A stretch of 64,000 nucleotides of DNA from Myxococcales bacterium UBA1660 (GCA_002320815.1 DCLA01000092.1:74153-138152), one strand, 5' to 3'. Counted from the stretch's first letter, positions 18,194-30,093 are shown. The notes: generated by a model from the letters alone, not told the origin. Numbers and translations are program-made.

Positions 18194-18621
18194 CCTCGCT
18201 AGTGTCCTGAGTCTGCCGAACGAATAAAAATGACGACTACCGGCCGCACCCGACGACCATCGGCGCGCACCGACGGTTCGCATACCGCGGCGCTGGCGAA
18301 TGACCAAAGCGCGGCTCCTTGAGCCGCTCGGCCATAGAAATCGTCGTTCATGTCCACCGCCACAGGCGCCGCATTCTCTCCAAACGTCGGACGAGAAGAA
18401 GTACCGAGCGCAGGTATACGCCAGGTGACGAACCACAAATTCGTGACCAACGCGACCCCCACAGAACCGCTTGAGTCCTCGTCGAAGTCGCGGAGCCGCG
18501 CCCCAAGGATCTAGCATCGACGAGTGAGACGAGACCCCGCTAAGCATCATGGGTTACAATGCGGCGGGATGACCAGCCGGTGAATGGGGAAGCGGGCCAG
18601 CGGCATGGAGCACTGGGATAG
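18194..18621. other. 428-bp stretch without a convincing gene
   Basis: This gap is visibly less GC-rich than its surroundings and has scattered stops in all frames. The longest leftward frame (to 18462) lacks a ribosome site and a recognisable product. I see no tRNA, IS end or repeat that explains it. It begins the compositionally atypical patch that runs to about 23231. Confidence 0.5.
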
Positions 18622-19953
18622 CTACTCGAAGGTGAGGGAGTCGAGGCGGACTCGGACCACGGTGGCCTCGATCTCGGGAATGATGCTCGCGGCGACGGCG
18701 ATCTCAGTCTGATTGATCCAGAGAACCTCGCCGCGATAGGCGATCCCCTCGATAGGGTCGATGAATGCGGCTCGTCCCGTCGCCAGATCGACGACCTCGA
18801 TGCCTCGCCCCCGTTCGGGGAGGGTACGGAGGCGGGCGTATTGGCCTCCGTCCAATGTCCCGCTGTTCCCCGTGCCGAGACCCGCGACCCAGCGAGGCTC
18901 GAGATCGTCGGGGTCACGGACGAAGTCGGCGGCCCAGAGCTCGAGGCGCTCGTAACGGCCGCTGCCCTGGTAGCCGTAGCCCTGAGTCCAGGCGATGGTG
19001 CCGGTGTCTTCGTCAACGTCGGTACCGATGAGCCGAGCCCCCTCGACGGCATGGTAGATGGCGCCGGGTGTCCCCGGTCGGCCGTAGACGATGGGGATGT
19101 CGGCGCCGCCCCAGGCCTCCCAGAGGGCGGTGTCGCCTATGGCCATCTCGTTCTGGGGGATACCCCGGACCGCGCCCAGGGCGCCGCCCATGGGCGTCAT
19201 GGTGCCGTCGGCGATAGCAAAGATCTGTGCGAGGGGCTGCACCTCGACCGCGTAGACCTGCGAGCCGAGTGCGCCGGCTTGGAGGACGCTCGATGGCGTG
19301 TCTTCGTCAGGCACGGTGACGACGTAGTCGAAGGGACCCACGAAAGGCATACGCACGGCACGCCACTCGAAGGAGCCGGCGGACTCGCGGATGTAGGCTG
19401 TGGTCGCGAACATCTCGCCTTGGCCGGCGTAGGCGGTCCAGATACAAACCCGGTCGTTGGGGCCTGGTTGAGAGCGAAGCGCAAGATGGGTTCGTGCGAT
19501 GGATGCGACCACATTGACCTGAGCGCTGGTGACGGTCGTCGTCCCGGCCGGCACCTGGCGCATGACGAAGTACCCGGTCTCACCATCGCTCCAGCCGACC
19601 GGGCGGTTGTAATCTCGATGGTATCGGGGGTCGGGGAGCAGGTACTGACAGCCTTCGCCGCACGAGCCCCAGACCGGGACCAGGGTCCGCTCGGGGTGCG
19701 TGGCGCGCTCCATCGCGCAGCTGGGTGGCAAGTCGTCCCAGACCGCGACCCACTCCGGGTCGTCGGGTCCGAGGTCGGCGCCCACGTCCGGCGGTCCGAG
19801 GTCGGGCGGGCCGGTGTCCCGGCCCAGGTCGCGCGCCATGTCTCGGCCGAGGTCCGCGCCCGCGTCGAGGCCCGCGTCCATGCCGCCGGCGTCGTCTCCA
19901 CAGGCGAGCACGAGCAGGGCGAGCAAGCCGATGGCGGTCGTTCTCAGAAACAC
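18622..19953 (-). CDS. Surface lipoprotein with Asp/Gly/Pro linker
   Basis: A 443-residue lipoprotein. The signal ends in the lipobox LVLAC (Cys18), followed by a linker of DAG and DLG repeats (DAGLDAGADLGRDMARDLGR, GPPDLGPPDVGADLGPDD), typical of myxobacterial surface lipoproteins. The remaining 370 residues are mainly beta strand with repeated Tyr/Trp-Gly motifs (YGRPGTPGAIYHAVEGARL, LWAADFVRDPDD), suggesting a propeller-like fold. No catalytic motif is seen. The GTG start at 19953 lies inside the end of the upstream gene (10-bp overlap), so its translation is coupled to that large lipoprotein. The two are probably partners. Confidence 0.75.
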   Translation of the reverse strand: MFLRTTAIGLLALLVLACGDDAGGMDAGLDAGADLGRDMARDLGRDTGPPDLGPPDVGADLGPDDPEWVAVWDDLPPSCAMERATHPERTLVPVWGSCGEGCQYLLPDPRYHRDYNRPVGWSDGETGYFVMRQVPAGTTTVTSAQVNVVASIARTHLALRSQPGPNDRVCIWTAYAGQGEMFATTAYIRESAGSFEWRAVRMPFVGPFDYVVTVPDEDTPSSVLQAGALGSQVYAVEVQPLAQIFAIADGTMTPMGGALGAVRGIPQNEMAIGDTALWEAWGGADIPIVYGRPGTPGAIYHAVEGARLIGTDVDEDTGTIAWTQGYGYQGSGRYERLELWAADFVRDPDDLEPRWVAGLGTGNSGTLDGGQYARLRTLPERGRGIEVVDLATGRAAFIDPIEGIAYRGEVLWINQTEIAVAASIIPEIEATVVRVRLDSLTFE

Positions 19954-22900
19954 TGGATGGACTCGTCGTCGAGGTCGCGGAGCCGCACCCCGCGGACGGT
20001 GCCATCGGCGAGGGGCAGCGAGAGGCCTCGCTGGTCCACCATGACATCCGATGCGCCGGGGTGCTCGAGGGGCGCGCGGGGCACCGAGCCGACGTCGTGG
20101 AGCGCCGGACCGCTCCAGCCACCGGCGTCATCGAAGGCGACGTAGGCCACGGTGTGGAGCTGTTCGTCGACGTCGGCGACCACCCACAGGCCGCCTGCCA
20201 CGTCCTCGCGGACCTGATAGGAACCACACTCCGGGGGCACTTGGCCGCTGCTCCGGAGCACGAGCTCCTGACCGGTGTCGGCATCGATGCCGATCAGCTC
20301 CAACCACCCGTCGGTCGAATCGAGCCGGAGCAGGAGGATCCGATTCGTGCGCGCCGAATAGGCGGCGGCGACCACCACCGACCAGCCGCCGGAGGCGTGG
20401 ACGGAACGCTCGACGCCGGTCGTCAGGCTGGTCGCGCGCACCTCGACATCGGGCCCCTGCTGATCGATGGCGAAGAGCTCCCGCCGTGACGCCGACAGGA
20501 CGAAATGCTCCACGTCGGGCCCCACGTCCAGCTCGATCCCCGGTACGAGCGCCGCGTCGCCCATACGGAGGGTCTGCCGGGCCGTCCCGTCCTCGGCGAC
20601 CGCCACCAGGATCGGGTCGCCGTTGCCCAAGAGCTCCGGCGGCTCGGCCGCGCTCCGCCACACCCAGTCCCACTCCCGGAGATACGCTTCGACTGGCGCG
20701 AGCAGCGGGCCGAGGTCCCAGGGCAACTCGGGAAGCGCCAGGACCGGGTCCTCGTACACCCGGTTGCAGAAGTCCACGAACTCGCCGCCGAAGCCAATAA
20801 ACGCCCCCGGAAAGGACGCGGTGCAGTGAGGGCAGAGACCCTGCGCGGCGAAGGGGCCCGCGTAGCTGAGGCAGGGCCAAGGCCGGGTCGCGGTGTAGTC
20901 ACCCGCAAACGTGCCGCTCCAGTAGTGGTTGGTCAGCCGGCGGCGTTCCTCGAAAAACGGATCGTCGCCGACCGGTCCACGGGTGTGGGTCCACAGCACC
21001 CCTCGCGCGACGTCGGGAATGGCGCCGCTGCCATCGGTGCCCGTGTCTCCCCCTATCGTCGACCATCGGGCTAGGTCCTGAGCGCGCTGCCAGGTGCCGG
21101 TGCCATCAGGGTCGTAAAGGTGGGTTGGCGGCTGATAGGTCTGCGCCCACAAGGCATCGTCGAGCTGGACGGCCGGGTCGTGGGCCGCCACGCGGAAGTG
21201 GACCCAGGGCGCCTCCTCATTCGGCTCGTCATAGGCGGCGACGTCGGCGATGCTGCAACCGAAATCGGTGGCGCACCGAGCCCGGGCAGCTACGGTGTTC
21301 TCTCCCGCCTCGGGGCAGGGACAGAAGCGGAAGCCGGTGTCCAGCGCTTGGCCGGCGACGACGGACTCGCCAGGAAGGAGCATGGGGTTCTGGTCCATTC
21401 CTGCTGCGCGTGGATCCACCAGAATCTGGTCCATCCGCACGGTGCGGTCCATCCCGTCGAGGCTGGTGGAGGTCTCTACCCAAGTTTCCGCGCAGGGGTT
21501 GGGGTCGCAGCCATCGGGTCGGATGGGGTAGTCGGGATCCATCGCCCTCATCTGGAGTTCCGAATCGTGATTGCAGTTCTGGCTCGCCGGGAACGCCGAG
21601 CTGGGACAAGTGTCGCAGTCGTCCGGGACCCCGTCGCTGTCGGAGTCCGGCTCGCACGGGTCGCCGATGCCGTCGCCATCGCAGTCTGGCGCCCCGAAAC
21701 AGAACTGACAGGTATCCCATACTCCGTCGTTGTCAGCATCAAGCGGCACACGATTGTGCTCCCCACGAGTAGCCGGCGGAGCATATCCCCAGTCTCTATT
21801 CTGCTCACCGCATACCGGAGACAAGAACTCACCCCTGACGGTCTGGCACCGAATTTGCTCAGGATCGAAAACGTCAGGGCACATGTCGCACTGATCCCCC
21901 ACCCCATCACCATCCGTGTCCTGCTGGTCTCGGTTATAGGTTCCCCGGCCAAAGTCGCTGCCTGGTGGGCAGTTATCGTTCCCGGTCAGGCGTCGCACGC
22001 CGTTCGTATCCACTCGCGCCTCCGACAGTCCATCGCCATCCAGGTCCTCGTAACTCGAATCGATGACGTCGAGGAATCCACGCATGATTCCGTCGCGGTC
22101 GGGGTCGAGAAAATCGAGGAGGTGAACGACGACTGACGGGTGCAGATGGCTGACAAAGCTATAGTCCGCAGGTCCATCCAAGTTATAACCCTGGGCGACG
22201 ACGCGGTCGGACCCATCGGGGTAGGAGAAGAGTAGAGGATTCCCCATATTCAATTTCACCGAGCCAGGTCCATCGCGATCGCCTTCTAGGCGAATATCGA
22301 ACAACTCGATCTCGCTCCCGTCGCGAGGCAGGAGAATTGTCGAGTGGCTGCGACCAAGCCATGTTGAGTCCTCAACGTATCGTCGATCGTTGGTGATCCC
22401 ATAGCCGACCGCATCCATACGGTGTCGAGGAGTCCCTTGGCTCCAGAACGAAGCGTCAGGCGAAGCCAGCGGATCCTGCCCTGGGAAGTGGGTGGCCAAC
22501 CGAAGAGACTCGAGCGCTGCGTACGCCGTTCGGACGTCACCAGCTACACGATGAGGCATCTGAAAGAGCCCCATCTCCCACCACACGACTTCGTCGTCGT
22601 CATCAATCAAATCCTCGCAACTGTTCACGTACTGTCGCCAGGTTCTCGGAAACTTCGTACCGAGCACGTCGTCAAAAGACTCCTCTGGCGGGGGACTGGC
22701 AATCCGCCGATTCTCATCACCGCCCCACCCCCTAGGGTGACGACACGCGCGTGTTACGCCCTCTCGAAGACGGACCTCCCACCAAGCAGTAGAACGAACC
22801 ACCACATCAGGGCCCGGCGAATCGAGGGGGTCGAGCCCAAATAGAAAGTCCTGCTGCCCCTTTCCCTCACCGCCCCCTGGGGTGTTTCTCCAGTGGCGAT

Positions 22901-23231
22901 CTCGCGCCGAAATCGCGAACGTGGGAGTGACTAGAAATCCAGCGCGGCATCGCACCGCACAATAGTCGAGAAAGGGCAAACACCAACCGTCGTCCTCCGG
23001 GTCCTCCGGGTCACCCGCGCACTGCTCGTAGTGTCCGCAGCCGAAGTCGGTCGGGTCATCACCACCACCGTAGGTCTCCGGCACACACGCAACTCCCGGA
23101 AATCGATTTCCCGTATCCAACACCCCGCCGTTAATGGCGGCAGAGACATGGGCAACTTCGCCCTCGGGCTCTGAGCATGCCACTGAGAAACAACTTACGA
23201 AGACGAGGAGTAACCACGCGTGTTTGTCCAC
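19944..23231 (-). CDS. Large lipoprotein: degenerate trypsin-like domain, thrombospondin-3-like repeats, beta-rich C-terminus
   Basis: A 1095-residue protein from GTG 23231, with a lipoprotein signal ending SVAC (Cys19). The mature start, AINGGVLDTGNRFPGVACV, resembles a trypsin N-terminus. FLVTPTFAISARDRHW sits where the catalytic His motif should be, and KLNMGNPLLFSY where GDSGGP should be, so the domain looks inactive. Residues about 380-560 carry Asp-rich calcium-binding repeats (DTDGDGVGDQCDMCPD, DCDGDGIGDPCEPDSDSDG, VPDDCDTCPSS). The C-terminal 450 residues form a beta-rich domain. Codon and base use are less GC-rich than neighbouring genes, suggesting transfer or relaxed constraint. 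Its end overlaps the next lipoprotein start. A surface binding or adhesion role is my inference. Confidence 0.8.
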   Translation of the reverse strand: MDKHAWLLLVFVSCFSVACSEPEGEVAHVSAAINGGVLDTGNRFPGVACVPETYGGGDDPTDFGCGHYEQCAGDPEDPEDDGWCLPFLDYCAVRCRAGFLVTPTFAISARDRHWRNTPGGGEGKGQQDFLFGLDPLDSPGPDVVVRSTAWWEVRLREGVTRACRHPRGWGGDENRRIASPPPEESFDDVLGTKFPRTWRQYVNSCEDLIDDDDEVVWWEMGLFQMPHRVAGDVRTAYAALESLRLATHFPGQDPLASPDASFWSQGTPRHRMDAVGYGITNDRRYVEDSTWLGRSHSTILLPRDGSEIELFDIRLEGDRDGPGSVKLNMGNPLLFSYPDGSDRVVAQGYNLDGPADYSFVSHLHPSVVVHLLDFLDPDRDGIMRGFLDVIDSSYEDLDGDGLSEARVDTNGVRRLTGNDNCPPGSDFGRGTYNRDQQDTDGDGVGDQCDMCPDVFDPEQIRCQTVRGEFLSPVCGEQNRDWGYAPPATRGEHNRVPLDADNDGVWDTCQFCFGAPDCDGDGIGDPCEPDSDSDGVPDDCDTCPSSAFPASQNCNHDSELQMRAMDPDYPIRPDGCDPNPCAETWVETSTSLDGMDRTVRMDQILVDPRAAGMDQNPMLLPGESVVAGQALDTGFRFCPCPEAGENTVAARARCATDFGCSIADVAAYDEPNEEAPWVHFRVAAHDPAVQLDDALWAQTYQPPTHLYDPDGTGTWQRAQDLARWSTIGGDTGTDGSGAIPDVARGVLWTHTRGPVGDDPFFEERRRLTNHYWSGTFAGDYTATRPWPCLSYAGPFAAQGLCPHCTASFPGAFIGFGGEFVDFCNRVYEDPVLALPELPWDLGPLLAPVEAYLREWDWVWRSAAEPPELLGNGDPILVAVAEDGTARQTLRMGDAALVPGIELDVGPDVEHFVLSASRRELFAIDQQGPDVEVRATSLTTGVERSVHASGGWSVVVAAAYSARTNRILLLRLDSTDGWLELIGIDADTGQELVLRSSGQVPPECGSYQVREDVAGGLWVVADVDEQLHTVAYVAFDDAGGWSGPALHDVGSVPRAPLEHPGASDVMVDQRGLSLPLADGTVRGVRLRDLDDESIQCF

Positions 23232-23269
23232 GAAGCCACCCTGCCACCCCGTACCCCCCCCGCAAGGGG

Positions 23270-23295
23270 CACCCTGTCTCACCTAAACAGGGGTG
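23270..23295 (-). terminator. Hairpin after the suf operon
   Basis: CACCCTGT (23270-23277) pairs with ACAGGGGTG (23287-23295) with one bulged base. It lies just beyond the sufS stop on the transcribed strand and before the next leftward gene, so it should separate the two units. Confidence 0.5.
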
Positions 23296-23298
23296 ACG

Positions 23299-24573
23299 TC
23301 AGCCGAAGATGGACTGGACCTTCTTCAGGCCTTCGATGAGCGCGTCGAGGTCGGCCTCGGTATTGTAGACGCCGAGGCTGGCCCGCGCGGTGCCGGTGAC
23401 GCCGTAGTGGTCCATGACCGGCTGGGCGCAGTGGTGGCCGGTGCGGATGGCGACGCCGTCAGCATCGAGGAAGCTGCCCGCGTCGGTCGGGTGGATCCCA
23501 TCCATGACGAAGGCCAGCACGCCCGCCTTGGGCTCGGCGGTGCCGATGAGGCGGACTCCGTCGAGCTCGGCGAAGCGCTTCGTGCCGTAGGCGAGGAGCC
23601 GGGCCTCGTGGGCCGCGATGGCCTCCAGGCCGAGGCCTTCCATGTAGTCGATGGCCGCGCCCATGCCGATGACGCCGGCGATGTTGGGAGTGCCCGCCTC
23701 GAACTTGTAGGGCAGGTCGTTCCAGGTGCTGCCGGCGAAGGACACCCGGTCGATCATGTCCCCGCCGCCCCGCCACGGGGGCATGGCCTCGAGGAGCGCG
23801 CGCTTGCCGTAGAGCGCGCCGATGCCGGTGGGCCCGTAGATCTTGTGGCCGCTGAAGGCGTAGAAGTCGGCGCCGAGGTCCTGCACGTCGACCCGCGCGT
23901 GGACCACGCCCTGGGCGCCGTCCACGACGACCAGCGCGCCCACCTGGTGGGCCAGCTCGGCCATGGCCTTCACCGGCAAGACCGTGCCCAGGCTGTTGGA
24001 CACGTGGGCGAAGGCGACCACCTTGGTGTGCTCGTTCAGCTTCGCCTGGAAGTCCTCCAGGCGGACCTCGCCCGCGGGCGTGATGGGAACCACCCGCAGG
24101 GTCGCGCCGGTCCGGGCGCAGAGGAGCTGCCAGGGCACGATGTCCGAGTGGTGCTCGAGCTCGGTGACCAGCACCTCGTCGCCCTCGCCGAGGCAGCGAT
24201 CCCAGGCGGGGTTGGCGAAGGCCATGGCCACCAGGTTCAAGCCGTCGGTGGTGCCGCTGGTGAAGACGATCTCTTCGCGGGATTCGGCGCCCAGGAAGCG
24301 CACGACCTTTTCCCGGGCCGCCTCGTAGCGCGCGGTGGCCCGCTGGCTGAGGGCGTGGACCGCGCGGTGGATGTTGGCGCAGTCCTGGGCATAGACGCTG
24401 ACCACCGCGTCGATGACCGACTGGGGCTTCAGGGCCGTGGCGGCGCTGTCCAGGTAGACCAGCGGCTTGCCGGGGTGGACCTCCTGGTGGAGCGCCGGGA
24501 ACTCCCGGCGGATGGCCTCCACGTCGAGGCCCCGGTCGGCCCCGGAAGACACGGCGCTCACGACCTCGGTCAC
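23299..24573 (-). CDS. sufS: Cysteine desulfurase SufS
   Basis: A 424-residue PLP enzyme that takes sulfur from cysteine for Fe-S cluster assembly. The PLP lysine is in FSGHKIYGPTG (Lys244), ELEHHSDIVPW and VVVDGAQGV are the cofactor contacts, and the persulfide cysteine is in RTGHHCAQP (Cys382), the group II (SufS/Csd) signature. It starts with GTG 24573, overlapping the sufD stop by 4 bp. It is the last gene of sufR-B-C-D-S. The usual sulfur-accepting partner (SufE or SufU) does not follow; the next gene downstream is a lipoprotein. Confidence 0.96.
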   Translation of the reverse strand: MTEVVSAVSSGADRGLDVEAIRREFPALHQEVHPGKPLVYLDSAATALKPQSVIDAVVSVYAQDCANIHRAVHALSQRATARYEAAREKVVRFLGAESREEIVFTSGTTDGLNLVAMAFANPAWDRCLGEGDEVLVTELEHHSDIVPWQLLCARTGATLRVVPITPAGEVRLEDFQAKLNEHTKVVAFAHVSNSLGTVLPVKAMAELAHQVGALVVVDGAQGVVHARVDVQDLGADFYAFSGHKIYGPTGIGALYGKRALLEAMPPWRGGGDMIDRVSFAGSTWNDLPYKFEAGTPNIAGVIGMGAAIDYMEGLGLEAIAAHEARLLAYGTKRFAELDGVRLIGTAEPKAGVLAFVMDGIHPTDAGSFLDADGVAIRTGHHCAQPVMDHYGVTGTARASLGVYNTEADLDALIEGLKKVQSIFG

Positions 24574-25702
24574 TGGAGCTCCTCGGCCAGGCCGCGCAGG
24601 GCCTCGCTCTCGGGGAGGACCCGCAAGAGCTCGGCGTCGACCTCGGCGCGGACCGCCTCCGGCAAGCCGGTGAGGGGCTCGTGGGCGAAGGCGTGGATCA
24701 GGATGCCGCGGGCGACGGCCTCGGGGATCCCCCGGGAGCGCAGGTAGAAGAGCGAGTCGGCGTCGAGCGCGCCGACGGTGGCGCCGTGGCTGGCGACCAC
24801 CTCGTCGTGGTCGATCTCCAGGTGCGGCTTCGTGTGCACCGCCGCGCCCGGTCCGAGCAGGAGGTTACGGTTCTCCTGGTGGGCCTCGGCGTGGCCGCCG
24901 GTGCGATGCACGATGGCCTGGCTGTCGAAGACCGCGGTGCCCTTGTCGTCGGCGATGCCGCGGAAGCGCTGGTGGCTGGTCCCGTGCTCGGCGAGGTGAT
25001 CGACCCGTACGTGGTGGTCCACCAGCTCGGTGCCGCGGGCGGCGTAGAACCCGCGCAGGTCGCACTCGGCGCCCTTGCCGGCCAAGGTGACCCGGAGGTC
25101 GAGGCGCTGGAGCTCGCCCCCGACGGTGAGCACGTGGGCGCCGTAGTGGCTGTCCCGCTCCTGGCGCACCGCGACCAGCCCGACGAGCTTGCCGCCGTCG
25201 CGCTGCAGGCGGACGTGGCGCAGGCGCGCGCCCTCGCCGAGGACCAGCTCGACGACTCCGTCGGTCAGCGCGCTGGTGCCGTCGTAGCGCTCGACCAGGG
25301 TGAGGTCGGCGCCCCGCGCGAGCTCCAGGCGGACCCGAGGGTAGCTCGCGTGCTCGGCGCCGGCGTAGGTGAGCTCCAGCGGCGCGCTCACGGCGCCCTC
25401 CGCGCGGAGCACCACCGTCTCTTCGGCCAGGGCGGCGTTGAGGTCCGCGAAGGGCCCCGCGCCCGGCAAGGCGTCGGCGGCGGCGCTCTCGCGGGTCACC
25501 CCGGCGGGCAGCTCGAAGCGCAGCGTGCTCGCGCCCGGGGTGAGGTCGGCGCCGACCAGACCGGCGACGTTGGTGAAGCGCCAGTCCTCGGTCTTTTTGG
25601 TGGGCAGGCCGGTGGCTCGCAGCCGCTCGTGGGCGGCGGCGCGCACCGACCGCATCGCGGCGGGCTCGCTCTTGGGCGCCGCCGGTAGGGTCTCGATCAG
25701 GG

Positions 25703-25706
<4 letters not shown>
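24570..25706 (-). CDS. sufD: Fe-S assembly scaffold protein SufD
   Basis: A 378-residue SufD with the N-terminal PTKKTEDWRFTNVAGL signature and the right-handed beta-helix core (VDHHVRVDHLAEHGTSHQRF, then FDSQAIVHRTGGHAEAHQEN, then LLGPGAAVHTKPHLEIDHDE). The last of these contains the conserved His near the SufB-SufD interface. The helical C-terminus includes FLRSRGIPEAVARGILIHAF-type sequence of the family. It forms the SufB-SufC2-SufD scaffold. The start is GTG 25706, overlapping the sufC stop by 4 bp; the stop overlaps sufS likewise. Confidence 0.93.
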
Positions 25707-26455
<749 letters not shown>

Positions 26456-26490
26456 CTGTGATGTCTCTCGCTGGGTAAAGGAAGCCGGCG

Positions 26491-27944
<1,454 letters not shown>

Positions 27945-27948
<4 letters not shown>

Positions 27949-28409
27949 CGCGTGATGCTCCTGGCGGTCTCGGCGGAGTCCGCCTTGCGAATCTGGAAGA
28001 GGCGGGGCGCGTCCGGCCGAGCCATCTCGGCCAGGGTGATCCCCTGCAGCGCCGTCGCGACGGCGTCGTTGATGCGTTGCCAATTGGCGCGGACCCCGCA
28101 CTGCTCCTCGAGGGAACACTCGCTCTCGGCGTCCACGCACTCGGTCACCGCGATGGGGCCTTCGATGGCCTCGATGATCTCGGCGACGGTGATCGCGGTG
28201 GCCTCGCGGGCCAGGCGGTAGCCCCCGTGGGCGCCGCGCACCGAGTCCACCAGCCCGGCCTTGGCGAGGGTCTTGAGCACCTTGGCGGCCGTGGGTTCGG
28301 GGATGGCCGAGCCCTCGGCCAGCGCGCGCACGGAGGTCACCCCCGCCGTGTCGGCGAGGTGGGTGGTGAGGACCACCGCGTAATCCGTGAGCTTCGAGAT
28401 GCGCAGCAT
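27945..28409 (-). CDS. sufR: Rrf2-family Fe-S-responsive regulator of the suf operon
   Basis: A 154-residue winged-helix regulator of the Rrf2/IscR family, beginning MLRISKLTDYAVVLTTHLAD. The recognition helix is near EPTAAKVLKTLAKAGLV, followed by VRGAHGGYRLAR. Three cysteines, Cys91, Cys98 and Cys104 (ECVDAESECSLEEQC), have nearly the spacing of the [2Fe-2S] ligands in IscR, so it should sense cluster status and autoregulate the suf genes. The in-frame extension to 28499 is discarded because the family start is at 28409. This is the SUF-type regulator by context; it is not the ArsR-like cyanobacterial SufR. Confidence 0.92.
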
Positions 28410-28457
28410 GGGGTTGGAGGAGCCGGGTTCCGAAGAGCGGGGCTCGGACGTGGCTCC

Positions 28458-28487
28458 GAGTACTCCGCCGAACGGCAAAGAGTACCC
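28458..28487 (-). promoter_or_regulatory. Candidate SufR operator: repeated GAGTAC(T/C)C boxes
   Basis: The palindrome GAGTACTC lies at 28458-28465 and a related GAGTACCC at 28480-28487, start points 22 bp apart, about two helical turns. Both fall 49-78 bp upstream of the sufR start, where an autoregulatory site of an Rrf2 protein is expected. Confidence 0.4.
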
Positions 28488-28521
28488 ATGGGGTCCCATT
28501 TAGGCGGAGCGGCTCGAAGCG

Positions 28522-30093
28522 TCAACCGCCGGGCGGCCCGGGGCGGCTCCGACCAGCCACTTCGGCCGCGGACCGGGCCCGCCATACGCTCCACGCCCCG
28601 CCGGCGCAAATGCGCTCGAAGCGCGGCGCGGTCAGCCGCGCCTCCTCGCCCCGCACGAAGACGGTGTCGAAAGGCTCCAAGGCCGACTCCGGGTCGACCC
28701 GGTGGGGCTGGAAGCCGTTGGGCGGAACCTCCGGAGGCGGGGTCCGCCAAGCGACGGGCGCGCTGGGGTGGCTGGCGAAGGAGAAGGCGTAGGAGCCGCC
28801 GCGCTCGGCCTGAGCGAAGGCGGCGAAGTGGGTGTAGGGCCAGTAGGCCAGGTGCTCCGAGGCCGGGTCGGGGACCCAGGCCACCAGGTGAGCCCCAGCG
28901 GGGACACAGGCGATCGCCGACTCCACGTCGCCGCTCTCGCGGGCGAAGCGGCGGAAGTGCACCGCGGTGTCCACCACCGCGACCACCGCCAGAGCGACGT
29001 GCGCCAGGACCAGGCCCCGGCGGACCCAGCCCCGCTCGGGGAACGGCAGGACCACCACCAGGAGCATCGTCCCCAGCACCAGGAAGCGCGGCGCGATGGG
29101 CCAGACCCAGCCCCGCGCCAGCGGCGCCAGCACGTAGAGCGCCAGGAGGCCCCCGACGATCAGAACCACGCCGGCCCGCCGGACCCCGCGGCCCAGGACC
29201 ACACCGAGCAGAGTGGCCAACGACCACCCCGCGAAACGCTCCGTGTCGTGGACGCCGGCGAGGATGTCCGCCAGCCACGACGGAGCGGCGCCGAGGGCCT
29301 CGGCGGCGTCCTGGCGCCGGGTCTCCAGCGCGGGATCGGTGAGGCTGGCCAGCCAGTCGGTGCCCGCCGGAGCCACGAGGAGCCAGAGCGCGGCCACCGC
29401 GATCGCGGGCACGGTGATGGCGAGGGCCGCCCCCGGGCGCCGGCCTCGCGACAGCGTCAGCCCGACGAAGACGGCGCCCACCATGGGATGCAGCGCGGTC
29501 GCCAGCGCGCCGAGCGCCGCCGCCCGCCATCGATGGGCCCGCCCTCCCGGTCCCCCCGCGCGGAGCGCCGCCGCCGCGGCGAAGAAGGCGCAGGGGATGG
29601 CGCACCAGAACTGCGCGAAGCCCAGGTAGAGCAGCGGGTTCCAGATCAACCCGAGGGCCACGAACGCGGGCGTGACCTCCCGGCCGAGCGCACGGCAGAG
29701 CGAGCCGAGGGCGAGCGGGATGGCCGCGGTGGCGGCCGTGAGCATCAGCTTCACCGCGACCAGCGGACCGACCGCCTGGGCCAAGAGCGCGGCGGTGGCG
29801 TACCAGAGGAGGTAGCCGAAGCTGGCGGGCCGGAGCACGTAGTCCGCCGAGCCCCCGCCGAAGAGGAGGTCGCCGACGACCGCCGTGAGGTGCACGTGCT
29901 GGGGGAGATCGGTGAGCGGCGGTCGCGCGACGACCCAGAGCGGTACGGTCCCCGCCAACGCCATGGCCAGCAAAAGGAGCCCCATCGGCTCGTCCGCCAC
30001 CCAACCTCCGAACCGGGCCAGGCGGCCGACCCAGGTGCGCCGCCTTCGCGCGGTTCGGCACGGCTCGGCACGCTTCTCGACGAGGTCCCCCAT
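28522..30093 (-). CDS. Polytopic membrane protein, GT-C-like
   Basis: A 523-residue protein with about ten hydrophobic helices. PLTDLPQHVHLTAVVGDLLF after the first helix has the acidic/His loop seen in lipid-linked-sugar transferases, and LGLIWNPLLYLGFAQFWCAI is a conserved aromatic segment in uncharacterised bacterial membrane proteins. The C-terminal 130 residues are soluble (DTAVHFRRFARESGDVESAI, then PYTHFAAFAQAERGG). The overall design resembles the gene at 2608, but I cannot name a substrate. The start is ATG 30093, or GTG three bases upstream, immediately after GGGGAGG. It is divergent from the MFS gene. Confidence 0.7.
   Translation of the reverse strand: MGDLVEKRAEPCRTARRRRTWVGRLARFGGWVADEPMGLLLLAMALAGTVPLWVVARPPLTDLPQHVHLTAVVGDLLFGGGSADYVLRPASFGYLLWYATAALLAQAVGPLVAVKLMLTAATAAIPLALGSLCRALGREVTPAFVALGLIWNPLLYLGFAQFWCAIPCAFFAAAAALRAGGPGGRAHRWRAAALGALATALHPMVGAVFVGLTLSRGRRPGAALAITVPAIAVAALWLLVAPAGTDWLASLTDPALETRRQDAAEALGAAPSWLADILAGVHDTERFAGWSLATLLGVVLGRGVRRAGVVLIVGGLLALYVLAPLARGWVWPIAPRFLVLGTMLLVVVLPFPERGWVRRGLVLAHVALAVVAVVDTAVHFRRFARESGDVESAIACVPAGAHLVAWVPDPASEHLAYWPYTHFAAFAQAERGGSYAFSFASHPSAPVAWRTPPPEVPPNGFQPHRVDPESALEPFDTVFVRGEEARLTAPRFERICAGGAWSVWRARSAAEVAGRSRPGPPGG

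Noticed and set aside
18199..18462. 87-residue leftward frame near the dienelactone hydrolase end
   Set aside because: No ribosome site and no similarity I can recognise; the stretch looks degenerate.
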